Shown here: positions 29,363 to 39,306 of the stretch, in pieces
Layout of the letters: each line of letters starts with the position of its first letter
Position numbering within the stretch: the first letter of the stretch is position 1
Origin: Marinobacterium jannaschii DSM 6295
GTDB taxonomy: Bacteria > Pseudomonadota > Gammaproteobacteria > Pseudomonadales > Balneatricaceae
Direction: 5' to 3'
Assembly: GCF_000620085.1 (NCBI RefSeq)
Contig: NZ_JHVJ01000007.1
Coordinates: 186,001-250,000 of the forward strand
Length of the DNA stretch: 64,000 nt
Position numbers and translations under genes: made by a program
Notes under the pieces: model-generated
The model's database searches: none
What the model saw: the letters and a program-made list of their open reading frames with translations, nothing else
Told to the model about the DNA's origin: nothing

Positions 29363-30202
29363 CTAACGTCTCTGCTCTTTCACCAGACCCGCCACATCGG
29401 AGTCAGGGTGATTAGTCAGTACATAGTCAAAATACTTATTGGATTGCGCAGTATCCTTAAGCTCACGATAGATCACGCCAAGCTTATAGGCCGCATGCGC
29501 CGCCTTGCTGTGATCCGGATACTGATTCAGGACCAGCGCGAATGATTCACGTGCCTTTTCAAGCACCTGCTGTGCAAGATACACCTCACCCAGCCAGTAA
29601 TGGGCATTTGCCATTCGCGGGCTTTTTGGATAGTCCCGAACAAACGCGGAGAAGGACTCAACGGCCCCGTCAAAATCACGCGAACGCACTTTAGCAAATG
29701 CTTCACGGTAAGCCTGCAAATCAGAGACGCCCGGAGCGGGCTGCGGAGTGCCTGATACGGCCTGACCGTTTGCTGCAGCCGCTGCAGAAACAGCCGACTG
29801 AGCTGATGCTGAACCTACATTGCCGCCGTCAATCTGAGAACCCGGACCATTGCCCGCAGTCGCGGTATTTCCGGCTGCAGCCGCACCTGTCATCAAAGCA
29901 GAAACCCGCCGATCGAGATCCCGATAACGGTCCTTCTGATCAGCCTCCATCCGCTTCAACTTGAAATTAAGTTCTTCTACCTGTCCACGCAGAAAGCGGA
30001 TCTCGTCCTGTAACTGCTGCACAAGCAATACCGTCTGACTGTCATTTCCCCGCAGAGAAACGCCATTGGGACGATTCACAACTACGCCATCACCAGCCCG
30101 CTTCGCCCCGGTATCAATTTCAATCACCGGAGGCTGCTGGGCCAGGGCAGCAGCACTGGAAAATACCAGTGCTGCTACAGCTGTTCGCTTCAAGACAACC
30201 AT
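29363..30202 (-). CDS. cpoB: Cell division coordinator CpoB (YbgF)
   Basis: A 279-residue periplasmic protein linking Tol-Pal to PBP1B during septal peptidoglycan synthesis. It has a signal peptide (AALVFSSAAALAQ), then a trimerising coiled coil (about residues 55-105, VQQLQDEIRFLRGQVEELNFKL). A low-complexity Gly/Ala/Ser/Asn linker (about 105-155) leads to TPR repeats (YREAFAKVRSRDFDGAVESF, MANAHYWLGEVYL, AAYKLGVIYREL). It lies 3 nt after pal. Confidence 0.93.
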   Translation of the reverse strand: MVVLKRTAVAALVFSSAAALAQQPPVIEIDTGAKRAGDGVVVNRPNGVSLRGNDSQTVLLVQQLQDEIRFLRGQVEELNFKLKRMEADQKDRYRDLDRRVSALMTGAAAAGNTATAGNGPGSQIDGGNVGSASAQSAVSAAAAANGQAVSGTPQPAPGVSDLQAYREAFAKVRSRDFDGAVESFSAFVRDYPKSPRMANAHYWLGEVYLAQQVLEKARESFALVLNQYPDHSKAAHAAYKLGVIYRELKDTAQSNKYFDYVLTNHPDSDVAGLVKEQRR

Positions 30203-30205
30203 CGC

Positions 30206-30778
30206 TTAGCGGCTGTACTTCAGCTCAACGCGACGGTTTTCAGCCCAGGACTGGTCGTTGTGACCCAGCACTGCAGGCTTCTCTTCGCCGTAGCTGATTG
30301 TTTCGATCTGAGAAGCAGATACACCGTTTACCATCATTACGCGGGCAACAGCCTTAGCACGACGCTCGCCCAGGGCGATGTTGTATTCACGGGTACCGCG
30401 CTCATCTGCGTGACCTTCCAGGCGCACACCAACTGCCGGGTTAGCGGCCAGGAACTGAGCGTGACGCTCCAGATCAGCCAGGCCCTGAGCCTGTACTGAA
30501 GACTTGTCAAAGTCGAAGTAGAAGACGGTCTGCAGGTTAGCTACGTTCTGCAAATCCTGAGCAGCCTGCTGAGCTGCACGCTCGGCAGCAGCTGCTGCAG
30601 CGGCAGCCGCATCATCTGCACCCCGGGATACACCCGTATCGGTAGCACCCTGAGTAGAAGCTGTATCGACTGCACCTTCAGCACCCGCATCGGTTTTGCT
30701 GCCTGAAGTACTACAACCGGCGACCCATGCCATGGACAGCGCCAGCGCAACAGCTTTGGTTACATTGGAAGCACGCAT
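30206..30778 (-). CDS. pal: Peptidoglycan-associated lipoprotein Pal
   Basis: A 190-residue outer-membrane lipoprotein of the Tol-Pal system. The lipobox WVAGC puts the lipid on Cys22. A long Ala/Gly/Asp-rich linker leads to an OmpA-like peptidoglycan-binding domain (FDFDKSSVQ, LEGHADERGTREYNIALGERRA). An AGGAG ribosome site precedes the ATG. Unusually, 477 nt and a terminator separate it from tolB, so it must have its own promoter. Confidence 0.96.
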   Translation of the reverse strand: MRASNVTKAVALALSMAWVAGCSTSGSKTDAGAEGAVDTASTQGATDTGVSRGADDAAAAAAAAAERAAQQAAQDLQNVANLQTVFYFDFDKSSVQAQGLADLERHAQFLAANPAVGVRLEGHADERGTREYNIALGERRAKAVARVMMVNGVSASQIETISYGEEKPAVLGHNDQSWAENRRVELKYSR

Positions 30779-31255
30779 TAAAAACTCCTGTTTCTATCCT
30801 GAAATTGGGCCTTGCCGGCTCAAATTTATGTTTTTCCTTTGAAAACAATGAGGCATAAGTTAATTCCTGCCCTGACTTATTGCAAGACGGAAAATCATGT
30901 TTAACTGCAGCTTCATCTATTGCAAGGCCCGAAAGCCACCTTTTCTGGGGTGGTTTCATCTTTAAAAGGCATTCCGGCGACAATACGCAGCATCGATAAA
31001 TGCCTGCGCCTGCCACTCGGCAATCCCACCATTACCGTTCCGTACCTCCACTCTACCCCTCAGCAGAGCATCCCAGAGGCGAATTCTACGGACTTTAGAA
31101 CTCACCTTCAACGGACCAGTGATGGCCCGCTTAAGTGACCACTCACTCGCCAACTAAGTTCCATGAGATTTAAAATTATTTATAAACCACGGATAACAGC
31201 CATTCAGACAATAAAAAAGCCGGCCATACAGGCCGGCCTTCTAAGCAGTAAGGAA
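30779..31255. other. Long tolB-pal intergenic region with no convincing gene
   Basis: This 477-nt gap holds the tolB terminator (31213-31238) and presumably a promoter for pal. An imperfect hairpin lies near 30930-30957 (AAAGCCACC/GGTGGTTT). Two open frames on the minus strand, of 63 codons (30962-31153, TTG start) and one running into pal, lack ribosome sites and family features. I do not call them genes. In most gammaproteobacteria tolB and pal are nearly contiguous. Confidence 0.6.
31213..31238 (-). terminator. Intrinsic terminator of tolQRAB
   Basis: A 7-bp GC stem GCCGGCC/GGCCGGC (31219-31225 with 31231-31237) is followed on the minus strand by six U, 18 nt past the tolB stop. Confidence 0.88.
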
Positions 31256-32554
31256 TCAGTTCAGGTAAGGCGACCAGGCCGGCTCACGCACATCACCCTG
31301 AGACTCCGGCAACAGGAAACGCACTCCGCCATCCAGGGTAACGCCCCCCAGAACACCCTGCGTCCCTACCTGAGTCGCATACATGATGATTGAACCATTC
31401 GGCGCGATTGTCGGCGACTCATCCAGTGACGTTTCAGTCAGGATATCGATGCGCCCCGTCTCCAGATCCTGCACCGCAATATGGAAGATATTGTCATCGC
31501 CACGGTGCACCATCGCCATGAAACGGCCGTCAAATGTAAAAGAGCCACGCGAGTTATAGTTGCCGCTGAAAGTCAGTCGCTCCAGATTTCGGCTGGCCAC
31601 GGTAAAGCGATAGATTTGTGGCTGCCCGCCCCGGTCCGAGGTAAAGATCAGTGAACGCCCATCCGGGGCCCAGGCCGGTTCCGTATCGATACCATAGTGG
31701 TGAGTCACCCTATCGAGTCGACGACTGGCGAGGTCGAGTATATAGACCTCCGGGTTACCATCCTTCGACAACACCAGTGCCAGCTTCTTGCCATCAGGCG
31801 ACCAGGCCGGGGCACCATTCAGTCCCGGGAATGACTGCACCCGCTGACGCTGACCATTTTTCAGGTCCTGAATGTAGATTACCGGACGCGTGGTTTCAAA
31901 TGACACGTAGGCCAGCTTGGATGCATCCCGCGACCATACCGGAGAGAGGATCGGCTCTTTCGATTTCAGGATCGCCGTCGCACGGGCGCCGTCGGAGTCC
32001 GCCACTTTCAGCTTATAGAGCTTCTGGTTGCGGCCAATATCTTCTGCCGTCACATAGGCGATACGGGTATAGAAAGCCCCGCGGATACCGGTTAGCTGCT
32101 CATAGATATCATCGGCAATCGCATGCGCCACGCCACGTAATCCGGTGCGGTCGCCTACGACATTCGAGCCCTTGATACGCTGCTGCTTAATCACATCAAA
32201 CAGCTCGTAATCTACCCGCACCTGATTGCCATCCTGCTGACTGATACGCCCTATCACCAGATAGTCCATTCCGGAGACACGCCAGTCACGATAGTTGACG
32301 GCATCAGCCGATGTCGGGGTGCTCAGCATATTGGCAGGCGCCATCACCGAGAACAGGCCACTACGCGCCAGATCTGCCGATATCACCGAAGCAACATCTT
32401 CCTGCAGGCCATAGTTGCCATCCCATGAAAACGGCACTATTGCCACCGGGGTGGGTTTATCAGCCCCCTGGGTAATCTCAATTTTCAGTTCGGCATGGGC
32501 TGTCACTGTGATAAGCAGCGCAGCCAGAGCCATCATTAGTCTTCTCATAATCAC
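31256..32554 (-). CDS. tolB: Tol-Pal translocation protein TolB
   Basis: A 432-residue periplasmic protein that binds Pal and TolA. It has a signal peptide ([15 protein letters not shown]), an N-terminal alpha/beta domain (about residues 22-165), and a six-bladed beta-propeller with repeated [28 protein letters not shown] and [10 protein letters not shown] motifs. The last residues are EPAWSPYLN. The start overlaps the tolA stop by 4 nt. Confidence 0.96.
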   Translation of the reverse strand: MIMRRLMMALAALLITVTAHAELKIEITQGADKPTPVAIVPFSWDGNYGLQEDVASVISADLARSGLFSVMAPANMLSTPTSADAVNYRDWRVSGMDYLVIGRISQQDGNQVRVDYELFDVIKQQRIKGSNVVGDRTGLRGVAHAIADDIYEQLTGIRGAFYTRIAYVTAEDIGRNQKLYKLKVADSDGARATAILKSKEPILSPVWSRDASKLAYVSFETTRPVIYIQDLKNGQRQRVQSFPGLNGAPAWSPDGKKLALVLSKDGNPEVYILDLASRRLDRVTHHYGIDTEPAWAPDGRSLIFTSDRGGQPQIYRFTVASRNLERLTFSGNYNSRGSFTFDGRFMAMVHRGDDNIFHIAVQDLETGRIDILTETSLDESPTIAPNGSIIMYATQVGTQGVLGGVTLDGGVRFLLPESQGDVREPAWSPYLN

Positions 32555-33570
32555 CGTCTCAGGTCCTCAGGTCTGAATGCCAGCGTAAACTCCCGCCAAT
32601 GAGCATCAAAGGCGATCGGATCCAGCTGCTTGAGCTTCTCAAAACGACCTACACGCATTACAGCCTGTACCGCATCCCGATCAAAACGGCTATCACCGCT
32701 TGCTCGGCTCACTACCGCGTCATCCACCTCTCCGGTCGGAAACAGGCGCACCTTCACTTCTACCAGCATGCCGTTACGGGCATTCGGCGAACGACGCCAT
32801 TTACTGGTGATCAGGTCTCTGACGTAGCCCATATAGCTCATCGCCTGTTCACGATAGAGCTCCTCTTCCAGAGACTCCTCTTCAGCCGCCATGGCGGCCT
32901 CCAGAGCAGCTTCACGGGCTTTCTTTGCCGCCAGAGCTTCTTGCTTACGTGCTTCTTCAGCTTTTCGTTTCTGCTCAGCCTTACGCTTCTCTTCCGCCAG
33001 CCTCCTGGCTTCAGTTTCCTTACGTTTACGCTCTTCTTCAGCCTTTTTCTTTCTGGCCAGCTCCTGCTGGCGCTTACGCTCTTCGGCTTTCTTCTTCTCA
33101 GCCAGCGCCTGTTTTCGTTTCTGCTCAGCTTCCTGTCTGCGCTTCTCTTCTGCAGCCTTCTTCTTGCGCGCCAGTTCCTGCTTCTGCTTTTCAGCTTGTT
33201 GCTTGGCCTGTTCCTGCTTACGCTGCTTGTCGCGTTGTTTCTGCTCGCGTGCCAGCTTCTGCTGCTTGGCTTCCGCTTGCTGTTTACGCTGCTCGGCCAG
33301 CTTTTTCTTTCGCTCGGCTTCAGCTATTTTGCGCTGTGCTGCCTGCTGCTGTCGCTCGGCTTCAGCCTTCTGCTTTGCTCGGCTCTGGGCCGCCTTAGCG
33401 TCCGGCTTGCTCTTAATCGACTTCAGGTCAACGATAGTTGCCTGAACATGGCGCGGCTGAATTTTCCGCTCTTCGCGATGATCAAACCAGCTTTCAGCCA
33501 GCAACAGTACAACGACAACATGAAGCGACAGCGCGAGCAGCGTGGGTATCAGATAACCTTTAGCTTTCAC
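32551..33570 (-). CDS. tolA: Tol-Pal energy-transducing protein TolA
   Basis: A 339-residue protein spanning the periplasm. It has one N-terminal helix (about residues 7-27) for TolQ/TolR contact. A very long charged helix rich in Lys, Glu, Ala, Gln and Arg follows (about 55-235, low complexity). The C-terminal globular TolB/Pal-binding domain (about 240-339) includes [17 protein letters not shown] and [12 protein letters not shown]. The low-complexity middle produces long meaningless open frames on the opposite strand. Confidence 0.95.
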   Translation of the reverse strand: MKAKGYLIPTLLALSLHVVVVLLLAESWFDHREERKIQPRHVQATIVDLKSIKSKPDAKAAQSRAKQKAEAERQQQAAQRKIAEAERKKKLAEQRKQQAEAKQQKLAREQKQRDKQRKQEQAKQQAEKQKQELARKKKAAEEKRRQEAEQKRKQALAEKKKAEERKRQQELARKKKAEEERKRKETEARRLAEEKRKAEQKRKAEEARKQEALAAKKAREAALEAAMAAEEESLEEELYREQAMSYMGYVRDLITSKWRRSPNARNGMLVEVKVRLFPTGEVDDAVVSRASGDSRFDRDAVQAVMRVGRFEKLKQLDPIAFDAHWREFTLAFRPEDLRR

Positions 33571-33582
33571 ACTGGATTCCCG

Positions 33583-33999
33583 TTATTCAGTTACCAGACC
33601 TACGCTCTTGGCACCGGCCTGCTGCAGCAACACCATCAGCTGTACAACTGCATCATAGTTAACATTCTTATCACCGCGTACCAGCAACATCTTGCCGGGA
33701 TTAGCGGCCAGGATCTTCGCGATACGCTCTTTCACCGCCAGGGCATCCACCGCGTCTTCCGGATCGCCCCCTACATCAATGTAGTAGTTCTGATCTGAAT
33801 CCACCGTCACGATAACCGGTTCGCTGTCCTTGTCATCCACCGGGTCCGCAGCGGCCTGAGGCAGGTCGACATTAACCCCCTGGGTCAGCATCGGCGCGGT
33901 GATCATAAAGATGACCAGCAGCACCATCATGACATCGATATAGGGCACCACGTTGATTTCGGCGTTCAGCTTACGCCCTTTACGTCGCCTTCTGGACAT
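33583..33999 (-). CDS. tolR: Tol-Pal proton-channel protein TolR
   Basis: A 138-residue ExbD-family protein that, with TolQ, converts proton motive force into TolA movement. The single helix contains the essential Asp (D22 in VVPYIDVMMVLLVIF). The periplasmic domain ends with RGDKNVNYDAVVQLMVLLQQAG, a classic TolR motif. It lies between tolQ (12 nt) and tolA (12 nt). Confidence 0.96.
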   Translation of the reverse strand: MSRRRRKGRKLNAEINVVPYIDVMMVLLVIFMITAPMLTQGVNVDLPQAAADPVDDKDSEPVIVTVDSDQNYYIDVGGDPEDAVDALAVKERIAKILAANPGKMLLVRGDKNVNYDAVVQLMVLLQQAGAKSVGLVTE

Positions 34000-34010
34000 A
34001 AATGCCTCCG

Positions 34011-34691
34011 TTATTCAGCCGAGTGGATACGTCGGTGCAGCACGGACGAGAACTCATCGGAGAAGGTTTCGTAGTTCCCCATCAGCCAGTCAGCCTTGGC
34101 AGAATAACGGTTGTAGGCAATAACAGCGGGAATCGCCGCGAACAAGCCGATCGCCGTGGCGACCAGCGCTTCGGAGATACCCGGAGCCACCGATGCCAGC
34201 GTAGCCTGGTGCACATTAGCCAGCCCCCGGAAAGAGTTCATGATGCCCCACACAGTACCGAACAGCCCGATGTAGGGACTGACGGATCCGACTGACGCCA
34301 GAAACGGCAGATGACGATCAAGCTTTTCCTCTTCACGGGAGAGCGCGACACGCATACTACGCTGAACCCCTTCCATCACGGCATCCGGATCCACCCGACG
34401 CTGCTGACTGAGGCGGGTAAACTCTTTCAGACCGGCACGGAAAATATTCTCCGCCCCGCTATCAGGATTGGGGGACTGACTGACCTCGCGAAACAGCGAT
34501 CCCAGATCGACACCAGACCAGAAGCGCTCTTCAAACGCGGCCAGGGCTCGACGGGTGCGGCTCAGGAAGAAGTATCGCTGAAAGATCATGATCCAGGAGA
34601 GCAGGGACGCCAGCATCAACAGTAACATTACGATTTGAACAACCACACTGGCATTAACTACCAGGCTCCAGATCGACATTTTCTCGACCAC
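34011..34691 (-). CDS. tolQ: Tol-Pal proton-channel protein TolQ
   Basis: A 226-residue ExbB-family inner-membrane protein with three helices. Conserved regions include LPFLASVGSVSPYIGLFGTVWGIMNSF and GISEALVATAIGLFAAIPAVIAYNR. It is the first gene of tolQRAB here, since ybgC is missing upstream and a terminator stands between it and the DksA-like gene. Confidence 0.96.
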   Translation of the reverse strand: MVEKMSIWSLVVNASVVVQIVMLLLMLASLLSWIMIFQRYFFLSRTRRALAAFEERFWSGVDLGSLFREVSQSPNPDSGAENIFRAGLKEFTRLSQQRRVDPDAVMEGVQRSMRVALSREEEKLDRHLPFLASVGSVSPYIGLFGTVWGIMNSFRGLANVHQATLASVAPGISEALVATAIGLFAAIPAVIAYNRYSAKADWLMGNYETFSDEFSSVLHRRIHSAE

Positions 34692-35000
34692 TATAAAATC
34701 CTCAATATCGACGACCGGGCAAAAAGCTCCGGTTCATATAAGTTGACTCACTTGAATGACATCCCCTTCGCAGCAGCGTCCCCATCCGGATGCCATCTAC
34801 TCAACAGGTTTACGACCGGCCCCCATAACTGGCGTAACAGGCTGAGCTACTAGGATCAGAAATCAGGTTACTAGTTCACTCTTTTTGCCTGTACCTGCAA
34901 GCAGGCACAACAATAACAGTCAGCAGGGGGGAAAAAAAGCAAACCGGCAAAAAGCCGGTTTATAGGGACAGGTCAGGAGATGAAACAGATCTGGCAGGCG
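34692..35000. other. Intergenic region upstream of tolQ
   Basis: This 309-nt gap holds the terminator of the DksA-like gene (34932-34961) and must hold the tolQ promoter. I found no remnant of ybgC, the usual gene in this place, and no ORF with a ribosome site. Confidence 0.6.
34932..34961 (-). terminator. Terminator downstream of the DksA-like gene
   Basis: An 8-bp stem AAACCGGC/GCCGGTTT with a 5-nt loop (34941-34961) is followed on the minus strand by GCTTTTTTT. It separates ruv/DksA-like transcription from tolQ. Confidence 0.87.
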
Positions 35001-35378
35001 TCAGGCCTGGCGCTCCAGTCGACCGAAAGCGCTGCAGCTAAGACAAAGCTCAGTCAGGGGGTTACCACGCAGGCGGTTGACCTCCAGCTCTTCGCCACAC
35101 TCAAGACAGACACCAAAGTCTCCATTCTCTATACGCTCAAGCGCCCGTTCGCAGGCCCTGAGTTCCACCAGCTGGCGACGAATCGCCGCATCGTGGGGCA
35201 TGATCTCAAAGTTATTCTCCCGCAGAGCCGCCAACAACACCCTTTTCTCAGGTCTGGACTGGTCATTAGGAAATGCTTCATAGAGCAGATCAACAGCTTC
35301 CTCTACGATCTGCTGCTGTAGCAGCTCTATCTCGCTGCGAAACGCAATGACTTGCGTCGCGGTTAGCCCGGTTGCCAT
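35001..35378 (-). CDS. TraR/DksA-family zinc-finger protein
   Basis: A 125-residue protein with a helical hairpin (about residues 5-90) and a C-terminal C4 zinc finger CLECGEELEVNRLRGNPLTELCLSC. The layout resembles DksA, a factor that acts in the RNA polymerase secondary channel together with ppGpp. At 125 residues it is shorter than DksA (151), and the hairpin tip DxxDxA of DksA is not apparent, so activity on polymerase is uncertain. It lies about 120 nt downstream of ruvB and has its own terminator. Confidence 0.85.
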   Translation of the reverse strand: MATGLTATQVIAFRSEIELLQQQIVEEAVDLLYEAFPNDQSRPEKRVLLAALRENNFEIMPHDAAIRRQLVELRACERALERIENGDFGVCLECGEELEVNRLRGNPLTELCLSCSAFGRLERQA

Positions 35379-35497
35379 GATAAACCCTTCACGCCTTAAG
35401 TTATCCGTCGAAATCTACCAAAAATCATAGTGACTCCGGACGAAAAGGTGTGATGATATCGATCAGTCACAGATCAAAACCACATAAAGGTCATGGT

Positions 35498-36511
35498 TTA
35501 TTGATCTGAGTCGGGTTTCTCCAGCCCAAAGTGGGCATAGGCGTGATCAGTCACCACCCGCCCCCGCGGAGTTCGCATCAGGTATCCCTGCTGAATCAGG
35601 AATGGCTCTAGTACATCCTCGATGGTATCCCGCTCCTCACTGATTGCGGCGGCCAGACTTTCCACACCTACCGGACCACCACCAAATTTTTCGATCATTG
35701 CCAGCAACATGCGCCGGTCCATATGATCAAAGCCGTGCTCATCAACATTCAGCATATTCAGCGCCCGGTCTGCAATATCCGCACTGATCCGGCCATCCCC
35801 TTTGACTTCGGCATAATCCCGAGCGCGACGCAGCAGCCGATTGGCGATTCGCGGCGTCCCCCTGGAACGCTTGGCGATCTCCCGGGCACCTTCGATCTCG
35901 ATTTCTGAACCGGACAGATTGGCCGAACGGGCGACAATACTGGTCAGGTCTTCAATATTGTAAAACTCAAGCCGCTGGACAATACCGAAACGATCTCTCA
36001 GTGGCGAGGTCAGCAACCCGGCCCGGGTGGTGGCACCAACCAGAGTAAATGGCGGCAGATCCAGCTTTATCGAACGGGCGGCCGGGCCTTCACCGATAAC
36101 TATATCGAGCTGGTAGTCCTCCATCGCCGGATACAGCACCTCCTCCACGTTAGGGCTGAGACGGTGGATCTCATCGATAAAGAGCACATCTCCGGGTTCC
36201 AGATTGGTCAGAAGCGCCGCCAGATCACCCGCTTTCTCCAGCACCGGCCCCGAGGTCGTGCGTATCTCGGCCCCCATCTCATTGGCAATGATATTGGCCA
36301 GCGTCGTCTTACCCAGCCCCGGCGGACCAAAGATCAGAGTGTGATCCAGCGCTTCACTGCGGGCGCGGGCAGCACTGATAAAGATATCCATCTGCTCGCA
36401 CACAACCGGCTGACCGACATAGTCTTCCAGCATCTTCGGCCGGATCGCGCGATCCTGCACCTCCTCCCGGGGCGTGCTCAGCGGAGTTACAAAGCGATCC
36501 GCTTCTATCAT
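35498..36511 (-). CDS. ruvB: Holliday junction branch-migration helicase RuvB
   Basis: A 337-residue AAA+ motor driving branch migration with RuvA. It has Walker [12 protein letters not shown], Walker [10 protein letters not shown], sensor motif VGATTRAG and the C-terminal winged-helix [13 protein letters not shown]. It lies 59 nt after ruvA. Confidence 0.97.
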   Translation of the reverse strand: MIEADRFVTPLSTPREEVQDRAIRPKMLEDYVGQPVVCEQMDIFISAARARSEALDHTLIFGPPGLGKTTLANIIANEMGAEIRTTSGPVLEKAGDLAALLTNLEPGDVLFIDEIHRLSPNVEEVLYPAMEDYQLDIVIGEGPAARSIKLDLPPFTLVGATTRAGLLTSPLRDRFGIVQRLEFYNIEDLTSIVARSANLSGSEIEIEGAREIAKRSRGTPRIANRLLRRARDYAEVKGDGRISADIADRALNMLNVDEHGFDHMDRRMLLAMIEKFGGGPVGVESLAAAISEERDTIEDVLEPFLIQQGYLMRTPRGRVVTDHAYAHFGLEKPDSDQ

Positions 36512-36570
36512 CTTTTGTACCTATTCAGAAAAACAGTTTTATCAGCACCCACTGAAAGTCCGATCACAGC

Positions 36571-37206
36571 TTAACCCGAGACCATCGACTTCAGTGACTG
36601 ACGGATCAGATCCTCACAACCTGTACCGGCTCCCAGCACTTTCTCTGCTGCCGCAATCGCTTTGGTTGCCTGCACCGGCTTATAACCCAACGCCACTAGA
36701 GCACTTTCAGCTTCGGCACGATGATCCACCGCAGGTGCCATATCCGCCACAGCCTCGCTGCCACCGCCATCGAGACGAAACTCTCCGACGTCGGCCATCT
36801 GCAGACTGGCCAGTTTATCCTTCATTTCTACAATCAGGCGCTCAGCCGTCTTCTTACCGACTCCCGGCAAACGTACCAGTGCAGCCGTATCCTGATCATG
36901 AACGCAGCGCACAAACTCCTGACTATTGATGCCTGAGAGAATCGTCAACGCCAGTTTAGGCCCGACACCGTTCACCTTAATCAGAGTCCGGAACAGCAAA
37001 CGCTCCTCCTTGTCCGCAAAGGCATAGAGCAACTGAGCGTCCTCGCGCACCACAAAGTGGGTATAAAGCACCGTGATTTTGCCCATTTCCGGCAACTTAT
37101 AGAAGGTATTCATCGACGCTTCCAGCTCGTAGCCGACGCCATTCACATCCAGCAAAAGCTGAGGTGGCTGCTTCTCCACCAACTCCCCTTTCAGACGACC
37201 TATCAC
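36571..37206 (-). CDS. ruvA: Holliday junction-binding protein RuvA
   Basis: A 211-residue tetrameric protein that binds four-way junctions and recruits RuvB. It has an N-terminal OB fold ([27 protein letters not shown]), two helix-hairpin-helix motifs ([36 protein letters not shown]) and the C-terminal RuvB-binding domain ([16 protein letters not shown]). It is immediately adjacent (0 nt) to the TRIC-channel gene upstream. Confidence 0.97.
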   Translation of the reverse strand: MIGRLKGELVEKQPPQLLLDVNGVGYELEASMNTFYKLPEMGKITVLYTHFVVREDAQLLYAFADKEERLLFRTLIKVNGVGPKLALTILSGINSQEFVRCVHDQDTAALVRLPGVGKKTAERLIVEMKDKLASLQMADVGEFRLDGGGSEAVADMAPAVDHRAEAESALVALGYKPVQATKAIAAAEKVLGAGTGCEDLIRQSLKSMVSG

Positions 37207-37869
37207 TTAGTCTCTCTCCTTATCACGCGCTTCCCGGGCAGACTCCAGGCGATGCCCGGCCATAACAAACTGAGGCAGTCGCAGGCGCGCAAATACTGTT
37301 GCCAGGCGCAACAAAAAAATCAGTAACATGGCGGCCAGCGCCACAAAGCGCGCATCCATGTAATCGTAAAACATGACATAGAAACAGCCGCCGGCAACGG
37401 CACAGGTGGCATAGAGTTCACTGCGCAGTATCGACGGTATTTCACCGGTGAGCATGTCGCGAATCATTCCGCCGGCACAGCCGGTAATCACGGCCATCAT
37501 CACCACAATCAATGTCGGCAGCTCTGCCGCCATCGCCTTTTCGGCACCACCAATCGCAAACAGCGCCAGCCCCATCGCATCCAGCACCAGCATCAGTCGG
37601 CGCGGGTATCGCAGATAACGGCAAAGGATAAATGCCAGCACAGCCGAGATAATTGCGGTCCACAGCAAACTGACATCCGATATCCAGATAAGCGGATGAC
37701 TGTCGAGGGTAATATCCCGGATAGTACCACCACCCAGCGCCGTCACGATTGCCAACACCACGACGCCGAAAATATCCAGCTGCTTGCCCTGGGCGGCAAT
37801 TGCGCCAGTGACGGCAAACACCGCCACCCCCAACAGTTCTGCCAGATAGAGTAGGGTTGCATAATCCAT
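37207..37869 (-). CDS. TRIC/UPF0126-family cation channel inside the ruv operon
   Basis: A 220-residue inner-membrane protein of the YicG/UPF0126 family, prokaryotic relatives of trimeric intracellular cation channels. It has seven predicted helices arranged as two homologous repeats, each with a glycine-rich kinked helix motif: LGGGTIRDITL (about residue 48) and AGGMIRDMLTG (about 134). I chose the ATG at 37869 because it overlaps the ruvC stop by one base (TGATG), a typical coupled start; a GTG three codons upstream is possible. The stop abuts ruvA. No link with recombination is known. Confidence 0.88.
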   Translation of the reverse strand: MDYATLLYLAELLGVAVFAVTGAIAAQGKQLDIFGVVVLAIVTALGGGTIRDITLDSHPLIWISDVSLLWTAIISAVLAFILCRYLRYPRRLMLVLDAMGLALFAIGGAEKAMAAELPTLIVVMMAVITGCAGGMIRDMLTGEIPSILRSELYATCAVAGGCFYVMFYDYMDARFVALAAMLLIFLLRLATVFARLRLPQFVMAGHRLESAREARDKERD

Positions 37870-38387
37870 CAGCGCCACCGGCCATTACGGGTATGACCAC
37901 GGGCCCCCGCCATCGCCACCAGGCTGTTACGGGTATGGGCATGACAGAGCGCAATCGCCAGGGCATCGGCCGCATCCGCCTGCGGCAGACCGGGCAACTT
38001 GAGAATACTGGCCACCATATGCTGAACCTGCACCTTGTCTGCTGAGCCTTTACCCACCACAGACTGCTTCACCTTGCGGGCCGCATATTCATGCACCGGC
38101 AGATCACAGTTGGCGCCGGCCACGATGGCTACGCCACGGGCCTGGCCAAGCTTCAGTGCCGAGTCGGCATTTTTGGCCATAAACACCTGCTCGATCGCCA
38201 TCTCCTGAGGGCAGTACTGTTCGATGATCTGCGTCACCCCCTCATATACCTGACGCAGGCGGTCGGGCAGCTCATCGCCTTTGATGCGAATACAGCCGCT
38301 GGCGACATATTCATTTCTGGCACCAACAACATTGATAACACCAAAGCCGGTAATACGGGAGCCGGGGTCAATTCCGAGGATCAGCAT
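37869..38387 (-). CDS. ruvC: Holliday junction resolvase RuvC
   Basis: A 172-residue endonuclease cutting four-way junctions. The catalytic acidic residues are visible as Asp7 in [14 protein letters not shown], Glu in [11 protein letters not shown] and Asp residues in [15 protein letters not shown]. It is the first gene of ruvC-TRIC-ruvA-ruvB, with a terminator between it and yebC. Confidence 0.96.
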   Translation of the reverse strand: MLILGIDPGSRITGFGVINVVGARNEYVASGCIRIKGDELPDRLRQVYEGVTQIIEQYCPQEMAIEQVFMAKNADSALKLGQARGVAIVAGANCDLPVHEYAARKVKQSVVGKGSADKVQVQHMVASILKLPGLPQADAADALAIALCHAHTRNSLVAMAGARGHTRNGRWR

Positions 38388-38420
38388 GGCTTAACACCTG
38401 AAAGTGGGCTGACTATCATA

Positions 38421-38449
38421 AAAAAAGCCGAGACAGAGGTCTCGGCTTT
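38421..38449 (-). terminator. Terminator of the aspS-yebC unit
   Basis: An 8-bp stem GCCGAGAC/GTCTCGGC with an AGAG loop (38427-38446) has six A on its plus-strand left flank, giving a U-run on the minus strand after yebC. Confidence 0.9.
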
Positions 38450-38469
38450 CTTAAAGAAAGAGAGAAGAA

Positions 38470-39207
38470 TCAATCTTCCATCGCCTCTTCCGGGATCTCA
38501 GCGTTGTGATAGACATTCTGGGAGTCATCGAGATCTTCCAGTACGTCGATCAGCTTGAGGATCTTCCGACCAGCCTCGACATCCAGTTCTACGGAGGTCG
38601 ACGGGATCATCGCGATCTCCGCATGCACCGGCTCCAGCCCGGCCTCTTCCAGGCCCTGTTTGACATCCATAAAGGACTGCCACTCGGTGAAGACATCGAC
38701 CGAACCATCAGCATTGGCAACCACGTCATCGGCACCCGCCTCCAGCGCAGCTTCCATCACGGTGTCTTCATCCACACCGTCAAAGGTGATCTGGCCTTTC
38801 TTTTCAAACAGGTAAGCAACCGAACCGCTGGTGCCGAGATTGCCGCCAAACTTATTGAAAGCGGCACGAACACCGGCAACGGTGCGGTTTACGTTGTCAG
38901 TCATACATTCAACGAGAATGGCGACACCGTTAGAGCCGTAGCCTTCATAGGTCAGCTCATCGTAGTTATCACCTTCGCCACCGCCGGCTCCACGTTGGAT
39001 CGCCTTATCAATGGTGTCCCGTTTCATGTTGGCGCCCAGCGCCTTATCTACCGCTGCACGCAGGCGAGGGTTATCGTCAGGGTTCCCACCGCCCTCTTTC
39101 GCAGCCACCACCAGCTCTCGAATCAGTTTGGTAAAAATCTTACCGCGCTTGGCATCCTGTGCCGCTTTGCGGTGTTTGATATTGGCCCATTTAGAATGAC
39201 CTGCCAT
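38470..39207 (-). CDS. yebC: YebC/PmpR-family protein (translation/transcription factor)
   Basis: A 245-residue cytosolic protein. It has the hallmark N-terminus [22 protein letters not shown] (shown by [12 protein letters not shown]), then [34 protein letters not shown] and [18 protein letters not shown]. The family has been described both as DNA-binding regulators (PmpR in Pseudomonas) and as ribosome-associated factors relieving stalling. It lies 99 nt after aspS and is probably cotranscribed with it. Confidence 0.95.
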   Translation of the reverse strand: MAGHSKWANIKHRKAAQDAKRGKIFTKLIRELVVAAKEGGGNPDDNPRLRAAVDKALGANMKRDTIDKAIQRGAGGGEGDNYDELTYEGYGSNGVAILVECMTDNVNRTVAGVRAAFNKFGGNLGTSGSVAYLFEKKGQITFDGVDEDTVMEAALEAGADDVVANADGSVDVFTEWQSFMDVKQGLEEAGLEPVHAEIAMIPSTSVELDVEAGRKILKLIDVLEDLDDSQNVYHNAEIPEEAMED

Positions 39208-39306
39208 GTGTCACCTCGGTTTCTGTACAAAGGGCCGCGCCAGAGCTCACAAAAACTGTGCCCCGGCTGCAGCCCTTTTATTCAACACATCTGCAACTTC
39301 GTCTAC

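Noticed and set aside
30962..31153. 63-codon frame in the tolB-pal gap
   Set aside because: TTG start, no ribosome site, no recognisable features; kept only as part of the gap description.
32599..33798. 399-codon plus-strand frame rich in Leu/Phe/Ser opposite tolA
   Set aside because: It arises from the Lys/Glu/Ala repeats of TolA read on the other strand; the apparent membrane helices are an artefact.
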